A stretch of 64,000 bases of DNA from Methylobacterium longum (GTDB taxonomy: Bacteria; Pseudomonadota; Alphaproteobacteria; Rhizobiales; Beijerinckiaceae): contig NZ_BPQS01000012.1 in assembly GCF_022179385.1 (NCBI RefSeq), forward strand, positions 62,001 to 126,000, given 5' to 3'. Made by a program: the position numbers and the translations under genes. This document shows, piece after piece, positions 24,559 to 32,945 of the stretch (positions are counted from its first letter, which is position 1; each line of letters opens with the position of its first letter). Under the pieces are notes generated by a model. It was not told the DNA's origin, made no database searches, and worked only from the letters and a program-made list of their open reading frames with translations.

Positions 24559-25104
24559 TCAGCGGCAGAACTGCTTGGCGCCCGGGGTCCACTGGCCGAA
24601 ACCGGTCGCGACCATGTTGGCCATGACCCGGCAGATGTAGACTTTCTGCGCGGCGTTGTTGTGCGGGCCGGCATGGTAGCGCGCCACGGCCAGCGTCCAG
24701 CTCCCCTCCCGCTGCTTCAGTTCCTTGAGGAATTGTGTGGCGTACTCGACGTTCGCGCGCGGATCGATCATGGCCTCGAGCGAACCGAACTTGCCGCCAT
24801 GGTAGTGGTGGTTGATCTGCATGCAGCCCAGATCGATCAGGCGCACGCCCCTGCGGCGCGCCTCCGTGAAATGCACCACCACGTCGCGCAGATCGGACCC
24901 GAAATAGGCCGCGCCCGCGATGTTCATGGCGTAGGGCTGGAGCGAGCCGCGCTTGCCCGTCTCGGTCAGGCCGACCGCGTAGAGCACCCCGAGCGGAACG
25001 CCGTAGCGCGCGGACGCCCGTCCCATCTCGGCTTCGCAGACATTCGCTGCGGACGGGACGGCGCTAGAGATAAACGCCGCCGTCGCGAGAACGTACCGTC
25101 TCAT
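24559..25104 (-). CDS. lytic transglycosylase SLT-domain protein, flagellum-associated
   Basis: 181 residues with a signal peptide (1-20, ending SAVPSAA). The SLT fold follows: VLYAVGLTETGKRG with catalytic Glu48, AYFGSDLRDVVVHFTEARRRG, DLGCMQINHHYHGGKFGSLEAMIDP (shown here as the region around 115-140), and LAVARYHAGPHN. The enzyme would cut peptidoglycan in the periplasm. Its start overlaps the end of fliK by 41 bases, so it is the last gene of the fliF operon. In this organism FlgJ has no muramidase domain, so this protein probably opens the wall for the flagellar rod, as SltF does in Rhodobacter. The C-terminal FCR could form a disulphide with an earlier cysteine. Confidence 0.85.
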   Translation of the reverse strand: MRRYVLATAAFISSAVPSAANVCEAEMGRASARYGVPLGVLYAVGLTETGKRGSLQPYAMNIAGAAYFGSDLRDVVVHFTEARRRGVRLIDLGCMQINHHYHGGKFGSLEAMIDPRANVEYATQFLKELKQREGSWTLAVARYHAGPHNNAAQKVYICRVMANMVATGFGQWTPGAKQFCR

Positions 25105-26497
25105 CTGTCCGCTCCCCATCGCCCCTGACGGCGGCCTGCCGGTGCTGCTCCGCCTGCCGCTGCCGTTCGCCTCCCGGGTCCGGCCGGGCACCGCCGTGGC
25201 TGAAGGGCTGCCCCTGCGCGGAGGAGCCCCCGGAGGGCGCGCCCCCGTCGCCCGGGCGGGCCTGCCCGACGGTCACCTCCGCCTGGAAATGAGCCTGCTT
25301 CAGCAAGTCCGTCAGGATCGCCGAGTCCCTGTGCAGGAGCGCGGCCGTCTCGGGCCGCGAGGCGCGCAGATGCGTCTCGAGTTGACCGTTGGTGAGGCGC
25401 AGCTCCACCGTGACGGTCCCGAGATCCTCCGGTCTCAGCTGGATCCTGAGCGTGCGCAGGGGCCCGTCCGGGGCGGCGCGCACCGGAGGATCGGCCTGGA
25501 CCCGGGCTGCGGGAGCCGCTTCGGCGACACGGTCGACCGTGTCCCTGATGGCGGCCGCGATCGTCGTGACGGTTCCGGCCGGCAGACTGGCGCCCGCACC
25601 CTCCTGGGCCACCGGTCCGGAGCTGCGCTCCGGATCGGTGCGGCCCTCGGGATCCAGGACGGTCCTGGCGATTCCCGTGATCGCCCGACTGTCCTCATGC
25701 GCGGTGAGGCTTGTCGTATCGGGACCCTGCGCGGAGGCCGAAGCGGCGACAGCGGGGACGGGCTCCGGCTGAGGCACGATCCGGATCTTGGCCGCGGTCT
25801 TCGCCGCCGCGGCAACCAGTTCCGGCACGGCGGGCCGGAGAGGCTGAGGCGTGACGGTTTGCGCGGTGGCCGGCGCCGCGGGATCGGGCCTCGCGGGTTC
25901 GGGTGCCGCCCCGTCGGTCACGATGGGCTTGAAGTGGACCGCGCGGTCGAGCACCGCGATCTTGGGCGCGCCGCGGAGCGTGGCCCCCTCCTCCGCGACC
26001 GCCGGCTGGGTGCCCGGGCGGGCGTTCGCCGCGAGGGCTCCGGTGCTGCGGAACGGAGCGGATCCAGCCGTGGCAGCCGTCGCGGACGCGCCGTCGCGGA
26101 CCGGCGCATCCGGCCCGCCGGCAATCGGCGTGCCGTCAGCCGCGGCGACCGTCGCGAGGGGGGACGCCGGTGCCCCCGCGGCGACCGCCGGCAGGGCGGT
26201 GTTCAGAAGGTGGGCGAGCAGCGCCGCGGCGGGATCGACTGGGGTCGGTGCGGGTGTCGCGCCCGCCTCCACCGAGCCGGCCTGCCCGGTCGGCGCGTCG
26301 GCGGCCGCCGGTCCACCCTGCGTCGCGCCGGCCCGGGATGCCGCCGATGGGTCCGAGGCTTCGCGCAGGACGGCTCCGAAGTCGCGCCTCCGCTCCGCAC
26401 CCGGCGGATTCGGATGGTCGGCCTCCGGTTGGGGCGACGCGATGTCCCGATCGGCGCGCGGGGCGGATTTCTGGACCGTGGCGGAGATCGGGGTCAC
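25064..26497 (-). CDS. fliK: flagellar hook-length control protein FliK
   Basis: 477 residues from a GTG at 26497 that overlaps the motC stop as GTGA. The first 330 residues are Ala/Pro/Thr/Gly-rich and low in complexity, as expected for the ruler part. The conserved C-terminal domain (about 370-435) reads LRTLRIQLRPEDLGTVTVEL, RLTNGQLETHLRAS and LLKQAHFQAEVTV, matching Flg_hook. FliK is exported through the flagellar gate and switches FlhB from hook to filament substrates. The last residues are Gln/Arg-rich. In Rhizobium the gene in this position was first called motD. It overlaps the transglycosylase gene downstream. Confidence 0.9.
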   Translation of the reverse strand: MTPISATVQKSAPRADRDIASPQPEADHPNPPGAERRRDFGAVLREASDPSAASRAGATQGGPAAADAPTGQAGSVEAGATPAPTPVDPAAALLAHLLNTALPAVAAGAPASPLATVAAADGTPIAGGPDAPVRDGASATAATAGSAPFRSTGALAANARPGTQPAVAEEGATLRGAPKIAVLDRAVHFKPIVTDGAAPEPARPDPAAPATAQTVTPQPLRPAVPELVAAAAKTAAKIRIVPQPEPVPAVAASASAQGPDTTSLTAHEDSRAITGIARTVLDPEGRTDPERSSGPVAQEGAGASLPAGTVTTIAAAIRDTVDRVAEAAPAARVQADPPVRAAPDGPLRTLRIQLRPEDLGTVTVELRLTNGQLETHLRASRPETAALLHRDSAILTDLLKQAHFQAEVTVGQARPGDGGAPSGGSSAQGQPFSHGGARPDPGGERQRQAEQHRQAAVRGDGERTDETVRSRDGGVYL

Positions 26498-27810
26498 GGG
26501 CTGGCCTTCCGGAGGAGCAGATCGACCTGGTCGATCATGGCTTGGGCCTTGGGGATCAGGCTGGCGGGTCCGTCGGCATCCGCGGCGGCCTGCCCCGGTT
26601 TCGACGCGGCCTCGGTCTCGCTCGGACCGGGCTGGCCGGTGAGCCCCCGTCCGATCGCGTCGGCCGTGGCCAGCGCGGTGTCGAGCAGGACGGCGTCGCG
26701 GGCCGGCAGCATGGCCCGGTCGAGGCTTCTCAAGGTGCGCAACCCGGACCGGAACGTCGCGAGGGTCACGATCTCGGCAGCGGCCCGATAGAGCCGGGCC
26801 TGCGTCGCTTCCAGGCTCCCGGGCGCGCAGAGCGCGAGAGCCTTGTCGGTGGCCACGAGCGCCGAGGCCGTCTTGCCCGCCTGGATCGCCGTCCGGGCGA
26901 TCAGGAGGTACATGTCCCTCCGGCTCTCCGAGCCGAGCTCGGCCAGGATCCTGTTGAGCGTCGCCAAGCGGTCCGCGTCCTGGCCGACGTCGAACCGCAT
27001 CAGCTGAAAGGCGAGGCGCTGGCGGAAATTGCCCGCATAGATCGAGTGCGGGAAGCGGCGCAGATACTGGATCGCCAGGGTCTCGAACTTCCTCAGGTCG
27101 CCGATCTGCCCCAGGGTGAAGATTTCGCGGCGCAGGGCCCCCTCCTCGGTCAGCGTTCCCGGGAGCAGCAGCCGGACCCGATCGAGGAGGGCGACCGCCC
27201 GAACCGGGTTCTCCGTCACGGTGAGCGAGGCCTGCGTGAGGCCGATCGCGCCGGCCAGCGTCAGCGGCAGGGCCGCCAGGTCGATGTCCCGGAGTAGGCG
27301 GGTCGCCTCGGCCTCGCGCCCTTCCACGTAGGCGAGCGCCCCCCGCGCGAGGGTCGCCTCGGGATTGCCGAGGCTGCCCTGGGTGGTCAGGTGCCGCAGG
27401 ATCGCCGGACCGCCGCCACTCAGGGCGAAGACGATCGCGGCCCGGACATTGCGCGGATCGGCCCAGACATCCGGGCCCGCATTCTGCAGATCCGCGTTGA
27501 TCCGGGCGATCACCATGGGCTGGCTCGCGTGGGCGGACAGGGAGCCCGCGGCGACCCGATCCTGCAGGAGCTGCAGGGTGCGCACCCACGCGACCGGGTC
27601 GCCGATCCGGGGCTGCGGCGTGGCGCCCGGTGTCGCGGGTGGCATCGGGCCGGCGGGTGGCATCGGGCCGGCGGGTGCGGCCGTGACCGGCTGCGCCGCC
27701 TGCGGGGTCGCCTGTGGAGGCGATACCGTCGCGGGAGCGGGCTCGGCGGCGACCGGCCCTGCGGGGCCCGCGGCGAGCAGGCTGAGAATGCCGGGCAGGA
27801 ACCACCTCAT
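26494..27810 (-). CDS. motC: flagellar motor periplasmic protein MotC
   Basis: 438 residues. A signal peptide (about 1-22) is followed by a Pro/Ala-rich stretch and an alpha-helical repeat domain (about 80-400) with the segments DPVAWVRTLQLLQDRVAAG, RFPHSIYAGNFRQRLAF and SRRDMYLLIARTAIQAGKTA, characteristic of MotC from Rhizobium. MotC binds the periplasmic part of MotB and tunes motor speed. The ATG overlaps the motB stop (ATGA), and its own stop overlaps the fliK start, giving a tightly coupled motB-motC-fliK unit. The C-terminus ends in a Leu/Lys helix (IDQVDLLLRKASP). Confidence 0.9.
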   Translation of the reverse strand: MRWFLPGILSLLAAGPAGPVAAEPAPATVSPPQATPQAAQPVTAAPAGPMPPAGPMPPATPGATPQPRIGDPVAWVRTLQLLQDRVAAGSLSAHASQPMVIARINADLQNAGPDVWADPRNVRAAIVFALSGGGPAILRHLTTQGSLGNPEATLARGALAYVEGREAEATRLLRDIDLAALPLTLAGAIGLTQASLTVTENPVRAVALLDRVRLLLPGTLTEEGALRREIFTLGQIGDLRKFETLAIQYLRRFPHSIYAGNFRQRLAFQLMRFDVGQDADRLATLNRILAELGSESRRDMYLLIARTAIQAGKTASALVATDKALALCAPGSLEATQARLYRAAAEIVTLATFRSGLRTLRSLDRAMLPARDAVLLDTALATADAIGRGLTGQPGPSETEAASKPGQAAADADGPASLIPKAQAMIDQVDLLLRKASP

Positions 27811-29012
27811 CCCGGAGACCCCTGCAGGAGGATCTCGATGCGCCGGTTCTCGGGCGCCTTCGGATCCGCGGCGTTGCGCGGCGACCGCTCGGCCGCCCCC
27901 TCGACCCGCCAGATCCGTCCCTCGTCGAGGCCAGCCCGGGTCAGCATGTAGGCCGCCATGTGGGCGCGCGCCGTCGAGAGCCGCCAATTGTCGTAGACCT
28001 CCGATCGGAACGGGCGGCTGTCCGTGTGGCCGCGGACGATGATCCGGCCCGGCCGCGTGGCGAGCGCCGAGGCGATGCGCGCCATGGCGCGCACCATCTC
28101 CGGACGCGGCTCGGCGGAGCCCACCGCGAACATGCTGAAATTCAGGTCGTCCGTCACGTTGATCAGGATCCCGTCCGGGGTCCCCTGGACGTCGACGCGG
28201 GGACCGGGCGCCGAGGGCGGAAAGATCTTGGCGATGTCGGCCCTCAGCGCGGACTGAGCCGCCGCAGTCTCCCCGCGGGGCGAACCGGGCTTGTCCGCAC
28301 CGGCATCCCCGGCCTTTCCGCCCGCGCCCCTGGCCGGGTCGCCCTTGATCTCACCGTCCTTGGCCTCTTCCGGACCGGCATCGCCCGGCTTGATGTCGGC
28401 CTTCCGGCTCTCCGGCGCGCTGGCAATCCGCGCGTCGGGCTTGGATTGGGCCGGCGGCGGCGTGATCCCCGTGGGCGCCGACCGGTCCGTCCTTGCGGGC
28501 GAGAGGGTGGTGATCTGCCAGTATAGCGGGTCGAAGGGATCGCGCGGGACCTCGCCGCCCCGCCGCCCGGCGTCGCCGAGGTCTCCGATCGTGGCGCTCT
28601 GGGGCTTGTCCGGATCGGCCTGGGCCGCGAGATTGGCCAGGACGGCGTAGGGGTCCTGGAACAGCTCACGCTCCCGGGCGACGGATCCCGGGGGCAGGTT
28701 GCTGCCCTTGTCCCGGGACGCCCCGGCCTCGCCCGCCGTGCCGCCCGCGGTCGTATCGGTCGAGGTGGGCTGCGGATCGTTCAATCCCTTCCGGACCGGC
28801 AGGGCCTCCGACAGGCTGATCGGATTGAAGTAGTTCGCGATGCTGGTCTTGGTTTCCTCGTTCGAGGCCTTGATCAGCCACAGGACCAGGAACAGCGCCA
28901 TCATGGTGGTCATGAAGTCGGCCAGGGCGATCTTCCAGACGCCCCCGTGATGGGGGGGGGCCTCTTCGACCACCCGCCGGACGATGATGATCTCGGATTG
29001 CGTGTCGGCCAT
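27807..29012 (-). CDS. motB: flagellar stator protein MotB
   Basis: 401 residues from the ATG at 29012; a GTG at 29018 overlapping the preceding stop (GTGA) is an alternative. The single membrane helix ALADFMTTMMALFLVLWLI (about 29-48) carries the proton-channel Asp32. A long Pro/Ser/Gly-rich periplasmic linker (about 70-270) is typical of alphaproteobacterial MotB. The OmpA-like peptidoglycan-binding domain (about 275-398) contains RIIVRGHTDSRPFRS, NWRLSTARAHMAAYML and ENRRIEILL. MotB anchors the stator and forms the proton path with MotA, which is encoded 29 kb away at 57.8 kb. Confidence 0.95.
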   Translation of the reverse strand: MADTQSEIIIVRRVVEEAPPHHGGVWKIALADFMTTMMALFLVLWLIKASNEETKTSIANYFNPISLSEALPVRKGLNDPQPTSTDTTAGGTAGEAGASRDKGSNLPPGSVARERELFQDPYAVLANLAAQADPDKPQSATIGDLGDAGRRGGEVPRDPFDPLYWQITTLSPARTDRSAPTGITPPPAQSKPDARIASAPESRKADIKPGDAGPEEAKDGEIKGDPARGAGGKAGDAGADKPGSPRGETAAAQSALRADIAKIFPPSAPGPRVDVQGTPDGILINVTDDLNFSMFAVGSAEPRPEMVRAMARIASALATRPGRIIVRGHTDSRPFRSEVYDNWRLSTARAHMAAYMLTRAGLDEGRIWRVEGAAERSPRNAADPKAPENRRIEILLQGSPG

Positions 29013-29014
29013 GG

Positions 29015-29638
29015 TCACCGATCCTCGACCAGCGCGGCGAGGCGCTCACTCCAGGCCCGGAGCCGCGTCTCGACGACGGTTCCGTTCATCTGGATGCGCA
29101 GATCGGGCTGGCCGTCGGTGGTGACGACGAGCCGTCCGGGCGGCAGGGCGAGGCGCCGCGTGAGGGCCTCGACGAGGTCGGCGGGCCCGGTCACCGCGAG
29201 CGTGCCGGCCGCCTCGTCCGCCGCCAGGCTCGCGAGCGTCGCGTGCAGCGCGTCGATCGCCTCGTGCCGCAGGGCGTCCGTCAGGAACGGCAGGAGGACC
29301 CGCGTCAGGCTCTCGGCCAGTCGCGTCTCGAGCGCCTGGATTTGCGCCGTGACGGCGGCGGTCAGCGCCGCCGCCTCGGCCTCGACCCAGCGCTGCCGGG
29401 CCTCGGCCAGGGCTGCGGCGGCCGCCTCCCGCTCCGCGGCGACCGCCGCCTGTGCGGCCTGACGGGCCTGGACCTCGCCCTCCCGTCGGCCCTCCTCCCG
29501 CGCGGTCGCCGCGACGGCATCGAGGTCCGGTGGCGGCGGCTCGGCCTCCGCGCGCTTGGGCGCCAGCGCCGCGAAGGTGGAGGAGGAGCGCCGGCCCTTG
29601 CCCGAGAAGACGGCCCAGACCGCGGGAGCGTCCGTCAT
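29015..29638 (-). CDS. FliH-like flagellar export ATPase regulator
   Basis: 207 residues from the ATG at 29638, which overlaps the fliF stop as TGATG. The middle (about 40-120) is an Ala/Glu/Arg-rich coiled coil (AREEGRREGEVQARQAAQAA). The C-terminal part (about 120-205) ends DLRIQMNGTVVETRLRAW followed by SERLAALVED, similar to the last block of FliH/YscL, which holds the ATPase FliI near the export gate. Known FliH genes usually lie beside fliG or fliI; here fliG and fliI are elsewhere in the locus. I place it as FliH on layout and this C-terminal block; a divergent or unrelated coiled-coil protein is possible. Confidence 0.6.
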   Translation of the reverse strand: MTDAPAVWAVFSGKGRRSSSTFAALAPKRAEAEPPPPDLDAVAATAREEGRREGEVQARQAAQAAVAAEREAAAAALAEARQRWVEAEAAALTAAVTAQIQALETRLAESLTRVLLPFLTDALRHEAIDALHATLASLAADEAAGTLAVTGPADLVEALTRRLALPPGRLVVTTDGQPDLRIQMNGTVVETRLRAWSERLAALVEDR

Positions 29639-31269
29639 CACGCGGCCTCTTCACGGGTGAGCCACTGCTTCAGGATGTTGGCCACCTGCTCCTCGTCGAG
29701 TTCCACCAGCTGCTCCAGCTTGCGGATCGGTGAGCGGGCCATCTGCTCCGACAGATCCTCGATGAGGTTGGGGCTCGATGCGGCGGCATCCTGCTCCGCC
29801 TGCAGCAGAGCGAGAGCCCCGTCGCCCTCCGCCCCGGCCAGGGCCAGCTCGGTCGCGGGCGACGGGGCGAGGATCGCATTGACGGCCGGGCGCAGGCCGA
29901 ACCAGATCAGCAGGCATCCGACGATCAGGATCGTGGCCGCGTTGATCAGGGTCCCGGACTGCCGCAGCAGCACCTCGCCGAGCCCGAGGGGTGGCGCGGG
30001 GCCCAACGGCTGGCCGTCGTTCACGAAGCTGACCGCCGCCACCTTGATCTGGTCGCCCCGCACCTTGTTGAAGCCGGATGCCGAGGCGACCAGCTGCTCG
30101 ATCTCGGCGACCTTCGGCTCGATCTCGATCCGGCTCCCGTCCTTCGCGGGGCCCGCCAGGGCTTCGAGGCGGGACCGGTTCACCAGCACGGCGACCGAGA
30201 GGTTCTTGACGGAATAGCCGTCGCTGATCGTCGAGACCGTCTTGGAGGAGATCTCGAAGTTGGACAGATCCTCGCGGCGCTGGCTCTCGGAGTTCGAGTT
30301 CTCGCTGCCGGAGGCCTGGACGTTTTGGTTCGGCAGGTTCTGCTGTGCCGTGGTCGGCTTCTGCGGGGCGCGGTTCTGCGAACTCTCGGATTCCTTGACG
30401 GTCCGCAGGGAGCGCTCGACCTTCTGGTCCGGGTTGAAGATCGTCTCGTCGGTCTTGGTCTTGTCGGTGTTCAGCCGCGCGACGACGCTGACCTCGAAGT
30501 TGTTCGGGCCGAGATACGGCGTGAGCGTCCGGCGGATGTTGTCCTGGATCTCATGGTTGACGGTCTGTTCCAGGCTCGCCAAGCGTCCGGCCGGCGCCGT
30601 GGTGGCGTCGTCCCCCGCGAGCAGGACCGTCCCGTCGGTGTTCAGCACGGTCACCTTGTCGGGCTTCATGCCGGGGATCGCGGCGGCCACGAGCTGGCGG
30701 ATGACGGGCGCGACCGCCGGGTCGTTGGCGGGCTCGGTGCGCACCACCACCGACGCCGAGGCGGGCTGCTGCTCTCGGCGGAAGGAGCCGGGATCCGGCA
30801 TCACGATGTGAACCCGGGCCGCCTTCACGCCCTTGAGCGTCTGGATGGTGCGGGCGAGCTCGCCCTCCAGGGCCCGGACCCGGGTGATGTCCTGCATGAA
30901 CGAGGTCAGGCCCAGCGAGCCCAGGTCGTTGAACAGCTCGTAGCCGGCCTTTCCGCTCTGCGGCAGGCCCTTCTCGGCGAGCAGCATCCGGGCCTGGGCC
31001 GTCTGCCCGTAGCCCACCAGCACCGCGGTGCCGTCCGCGCTGACGTCGAAGGAGATGCCGGCCTCTTTCAGGGCGGCGCCCATGCGGGTGACGTCGTCGC
31101 GGCTCAGGCCGGCGTAGAGGGTCTCCCGCAGGGGGCGGCTGAGATAATAGGCGCCCAGCCCGACCGCGAAGAAGACGGTGAGCCCCACCAGGCCGAGGGC
31201 GATCAGGCGCCGGGGCCCCAGCTCCAGGATGTTCTGCCAAAGCTTCTCTAGGTGCGCGCGACCGGGCAT
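29638..31269 (-). CDS. fliF: flagellar MS-ring protein FliF
   Basis: 543 residues, normal size. A first membrane helix lies at about 22-42 (LIALGLVGLTVFFAVGLGAY). The ring-building motifs follow, including LRETLYAGLSRDDVTRMGAAL, ADGTAVLVGYGQTAQARMLLA, GYELFN and KGVKAARVHIVMPDPGSF. A variable Asn/Ser/Gln-rich loop (about 310-345) precedes the second helix (INAATILIVGCLLIWFGLRP). The C-terminal tail (IRKLEQLVELDEEQVANILK) is the FliG-binding segment. FliF builds the inner-membrane ring on which the switch and export gate assemble. First gene of the fliF-fliH-motB-motC-fliK-slt group; its start lies 169 bases after the flagellin stop. Confidence 0.96.
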   Translation of the reverse strand: MPGRAHLEKLWQNILELGPRRLIALGLVGLTVFFAVGLGAYYLSRPLRETLYAGLSRDDVTRMGAALKEAGISFDVSADGTAVLVGYGQTAQARMLLAEKGLPQSGKAGYELFNDLGSLGLTSFMQDITRVRALEGELARTIQTLKGVKAARVHIVMPDPGSFRREQQPASASVVVRTEPANDPAVAPVIRQLVAAAIPGMKPDKVTVLNTDGTVLLAGDDATTAPAGRLASLEQTVNHEIQDNIRRTLTPYLGPNNFEVSVVARLNTDKTKTDETIFNPDQKVERSLRTVKESESSQNRAPQKPTTAQQNLPNQNVQASGSENSNSESQRREDLSNFEISSKTVSTISDGYSVKNLSVAVLVNRSRLEALAGPAKDGSRIEIEPKVAEIEQLVASASGFNKVRGDQIKVAAVSFVNDGQPLGPAPPLGLGEVLLRQSGTLINAATILIVGCLLIWFGLRPAVNAILAPSPATELALAGAEGDGALALLQAEQDAAASSPNLIEDLSEQMARSPIRKLEQLVELDEEQVANILKQWLTREEAA

Positions 31270-31359
31270 CGACGGGACTCAGGCCTCCACGGCTGTGGCT
31301 TGATCCAGGCTTCGCCGATCAACCTTGCCTGGAGGTGGTGGCGCGCGCCGGACACCACG

Positions 31360-31392
31360 CAAAGAAGGCCGCGCATCCGGAGATGCGCGGCC
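31360..31392 (-). terminator. intrinsic terminator of the flagellin gene
   Basis: On the minus strand an 11-base-pair GC-rich stem (31382-31392 with 31367-31377, 4-base loop) is followed by TTCTTT. It lies 45 bases downstream of the flagellin stop and before fliF. Confidence 0.8.
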
Positions 31393-31438
31393 CGCCTCCG
31401 CCCCGAGGGGCGGATGTCGTCGACGATCAGGGCCGGGA

Positions 31439-32665
31439 TTACGACCGGAACAGGCTGAGGATCTGCTGCGTGCTCTGGTTCGCGATCGTCAGCGACTGGA
31501 TGCCGAGCTGCTGCTGGACCTGGAGGGCCTTCAGCTTGGTCGATTCCTCTTCCATGTCAGCGTCCACCAGGATGCCGACGCTCTTCTCGTTCACCTTGAT
31601 CAGCGTGTCGACGTAGTTCGACTGCGACTGGATCTGCGACTGGATCGCGCCGAGCTTGGTACCGACATCGGTGATCTTGGTGAGAACCTTGTCGGCCAGG
31701 TTGATGTAGGCGTTGAGCTTCGAGATGTCGCCCTGCTGGATCGTCGAGATGTCGAGATCCTTGACGCTGACCACGAAAGCCTTGTTGAAGCCGTTCTCGT
31801 CGGCGCCGAACACCCGCCACTGCTTGTCCAGAATGCCGCCCGCGCCGTCCTTGCCGGCCGGGGCGCCGGTCGCCGTAGCGGCGGCGTTGTTCGCGTCCCG
31901 GACGGCCTTGTCGAAGGTGTTCTTGGCGGTCAGGTACGTCGTCGTGGCCGTATCGAAGGTGCTCACGTCACCCGCGGTCGCACCGTTCGGGCTGGTCTTC
32001 TTGGCCTCGAACACCGCCTGGGCGGTGGAGAAGGCGGCCGAAGCCGTGACCCAGGCCGCCGACGCGCCGGCAGCGCCCGCGGTGGTGATCGCGTCCGTGC
32101 CTTTCGTGCCCGCGGCGCCACCCGTGGTGGAGGCGACGTCGTACAGCTTGGTGTCGTCGACGTTCACCGTCACCGTGCCGATCGAGATCTGGCCCTGGAC
32201 GCGGCTGAACGACGCCACGATCTTGCGGTTCGCGACGTAGTTGGCGGAGGTCGAGTCGGCGGCCAGCCAAGCCTCGCCGTTGGTCGAGGAGCTCTCCGCG
32301 TAGGTCCGCAGGTCGGTCTGCCGGGCGGCGATCTCCTGCTGGATCTTGTTGCGGTCGACACCCGGCGTCTTGGCCGCGGTCAGCTTGCTCTTGAGGTCGA
32401 GGAAGGTGTTGCGGACGTTGTCCAGGCCGTTGATGGCGGCGTTCACGGTGGCGAGACCGAGGCCGATCGAATCCTTCACGGCGTTGAGCGAGCCGATATC
32501 GGCGCGGATCGTGGTGGCGATCGACCAGTAGGCCGCGTTGTCGGAGGCGGTCGCAACCTTCTGGCCGGTGGCGACGCGGTTGCTGGACTTCTCCAGATCC
32601 TGGTTCGTGAGCTTGAGGGTGGTGAGGGCCGCCTGCGCGGCGGTGTTGGTCAACAGGCTCGACAT
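31439..32665 (-). CDS. fliC: flagellin
   Basis: 408 residues, the only flagellin in the window. The N-terminal D0/D1 region (1-130) has MSSLLTNTAAQAALTTLK, SSNRVATGQKVATASDNAAY and ATVNAAINGLDNVR. The C-terminal D0 helix is KALQVQQQLGIQSLTIANQ then STQQILSLFRS. The middle is Ala/Thr/Gly-rich and unlikely to be conserved. The protein forms the helical filament after export. The leader contains AAAGGGA as ribosome binding site and a 7-bp hairpin that may be an RNA control site. It has its own terminator, so it is monocistronic, as usual for strongly expressed flagellins. Confidence 0.96.
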   Translation of the reverse strand: MSSLLTNTAAQAALTTLKLTNQDLEKSSNRVATGQKVATASDNAAYWSIATTIRADIGSLNAVKDSIGLGLATVNAAINGLDNVRNTFLDLKSKLTAAKTPGVDRNKIQQEIAARQTDLRTYAESSSTNGEAWLAADSTSANYVANRKIVASFSRVQGQISIGTVTVNVDDTKLYDVASTTGGAAGTKGTDAITTAGAAGASAAWVTASAAFSTAQAVFEAKKTSPNGATAGDVSTFDTATTTYLTAKNTFDKAVRDANNAAATATGAPAGKDGAGGILDKQWRVFGADENGFNKAFVVSVKDLDISTIQQGDISKLNAYINLADKVLTKITDVGTKLGAIQSQIQSQSNYVDTLIKVNEKSVGILVDADMEEESTKLKALQVQQQLGIQSLTIANQSTQQILSLFRS

Positions 32666-32945
32666 GGTGATGTCCCTTTGGAAAGCGTACCGTGGCGGGA
32701 CATGCCGGATTCACACCGGCATAGCAGGACGACCTCATGTCTTTGGTTCGGTGTGACAGGCACACGGAAGCAATCTGCTATCGATATCACGGCCGATCGA
32801 CTGGGGCGGGCCGTCTGGCCCACGTTGATCTTCGGTTCCGCGATGGCGATGAGATGATCATTTCGGCGGCGGATGTCAACACCGATCTGTGTCGTCGATA
32901 TTTTTGTGTTAAAAAGACTTAGATTGCGGAGTTATGAAGTAATAA
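32666..32945 (-). promoter_or_regulatory. flagellin promoter and mRNA leader region with a hairpin
   Basis: 280 bases between fliP and the flagellin start, AT-rich near fliP. A hairpin with a 7-bp stem (32702-32708 with 32716-32722, 7-base loop) sits about 37 bases upstream of the flagellin ATG. In Caulobacter the FlbT protein destabilises flagellin mRNA by acting on its 5' leader; flbT is present in this locus. A clear -24/-12 or -35/-10 pair was not recognised. Confidence 0.55.
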
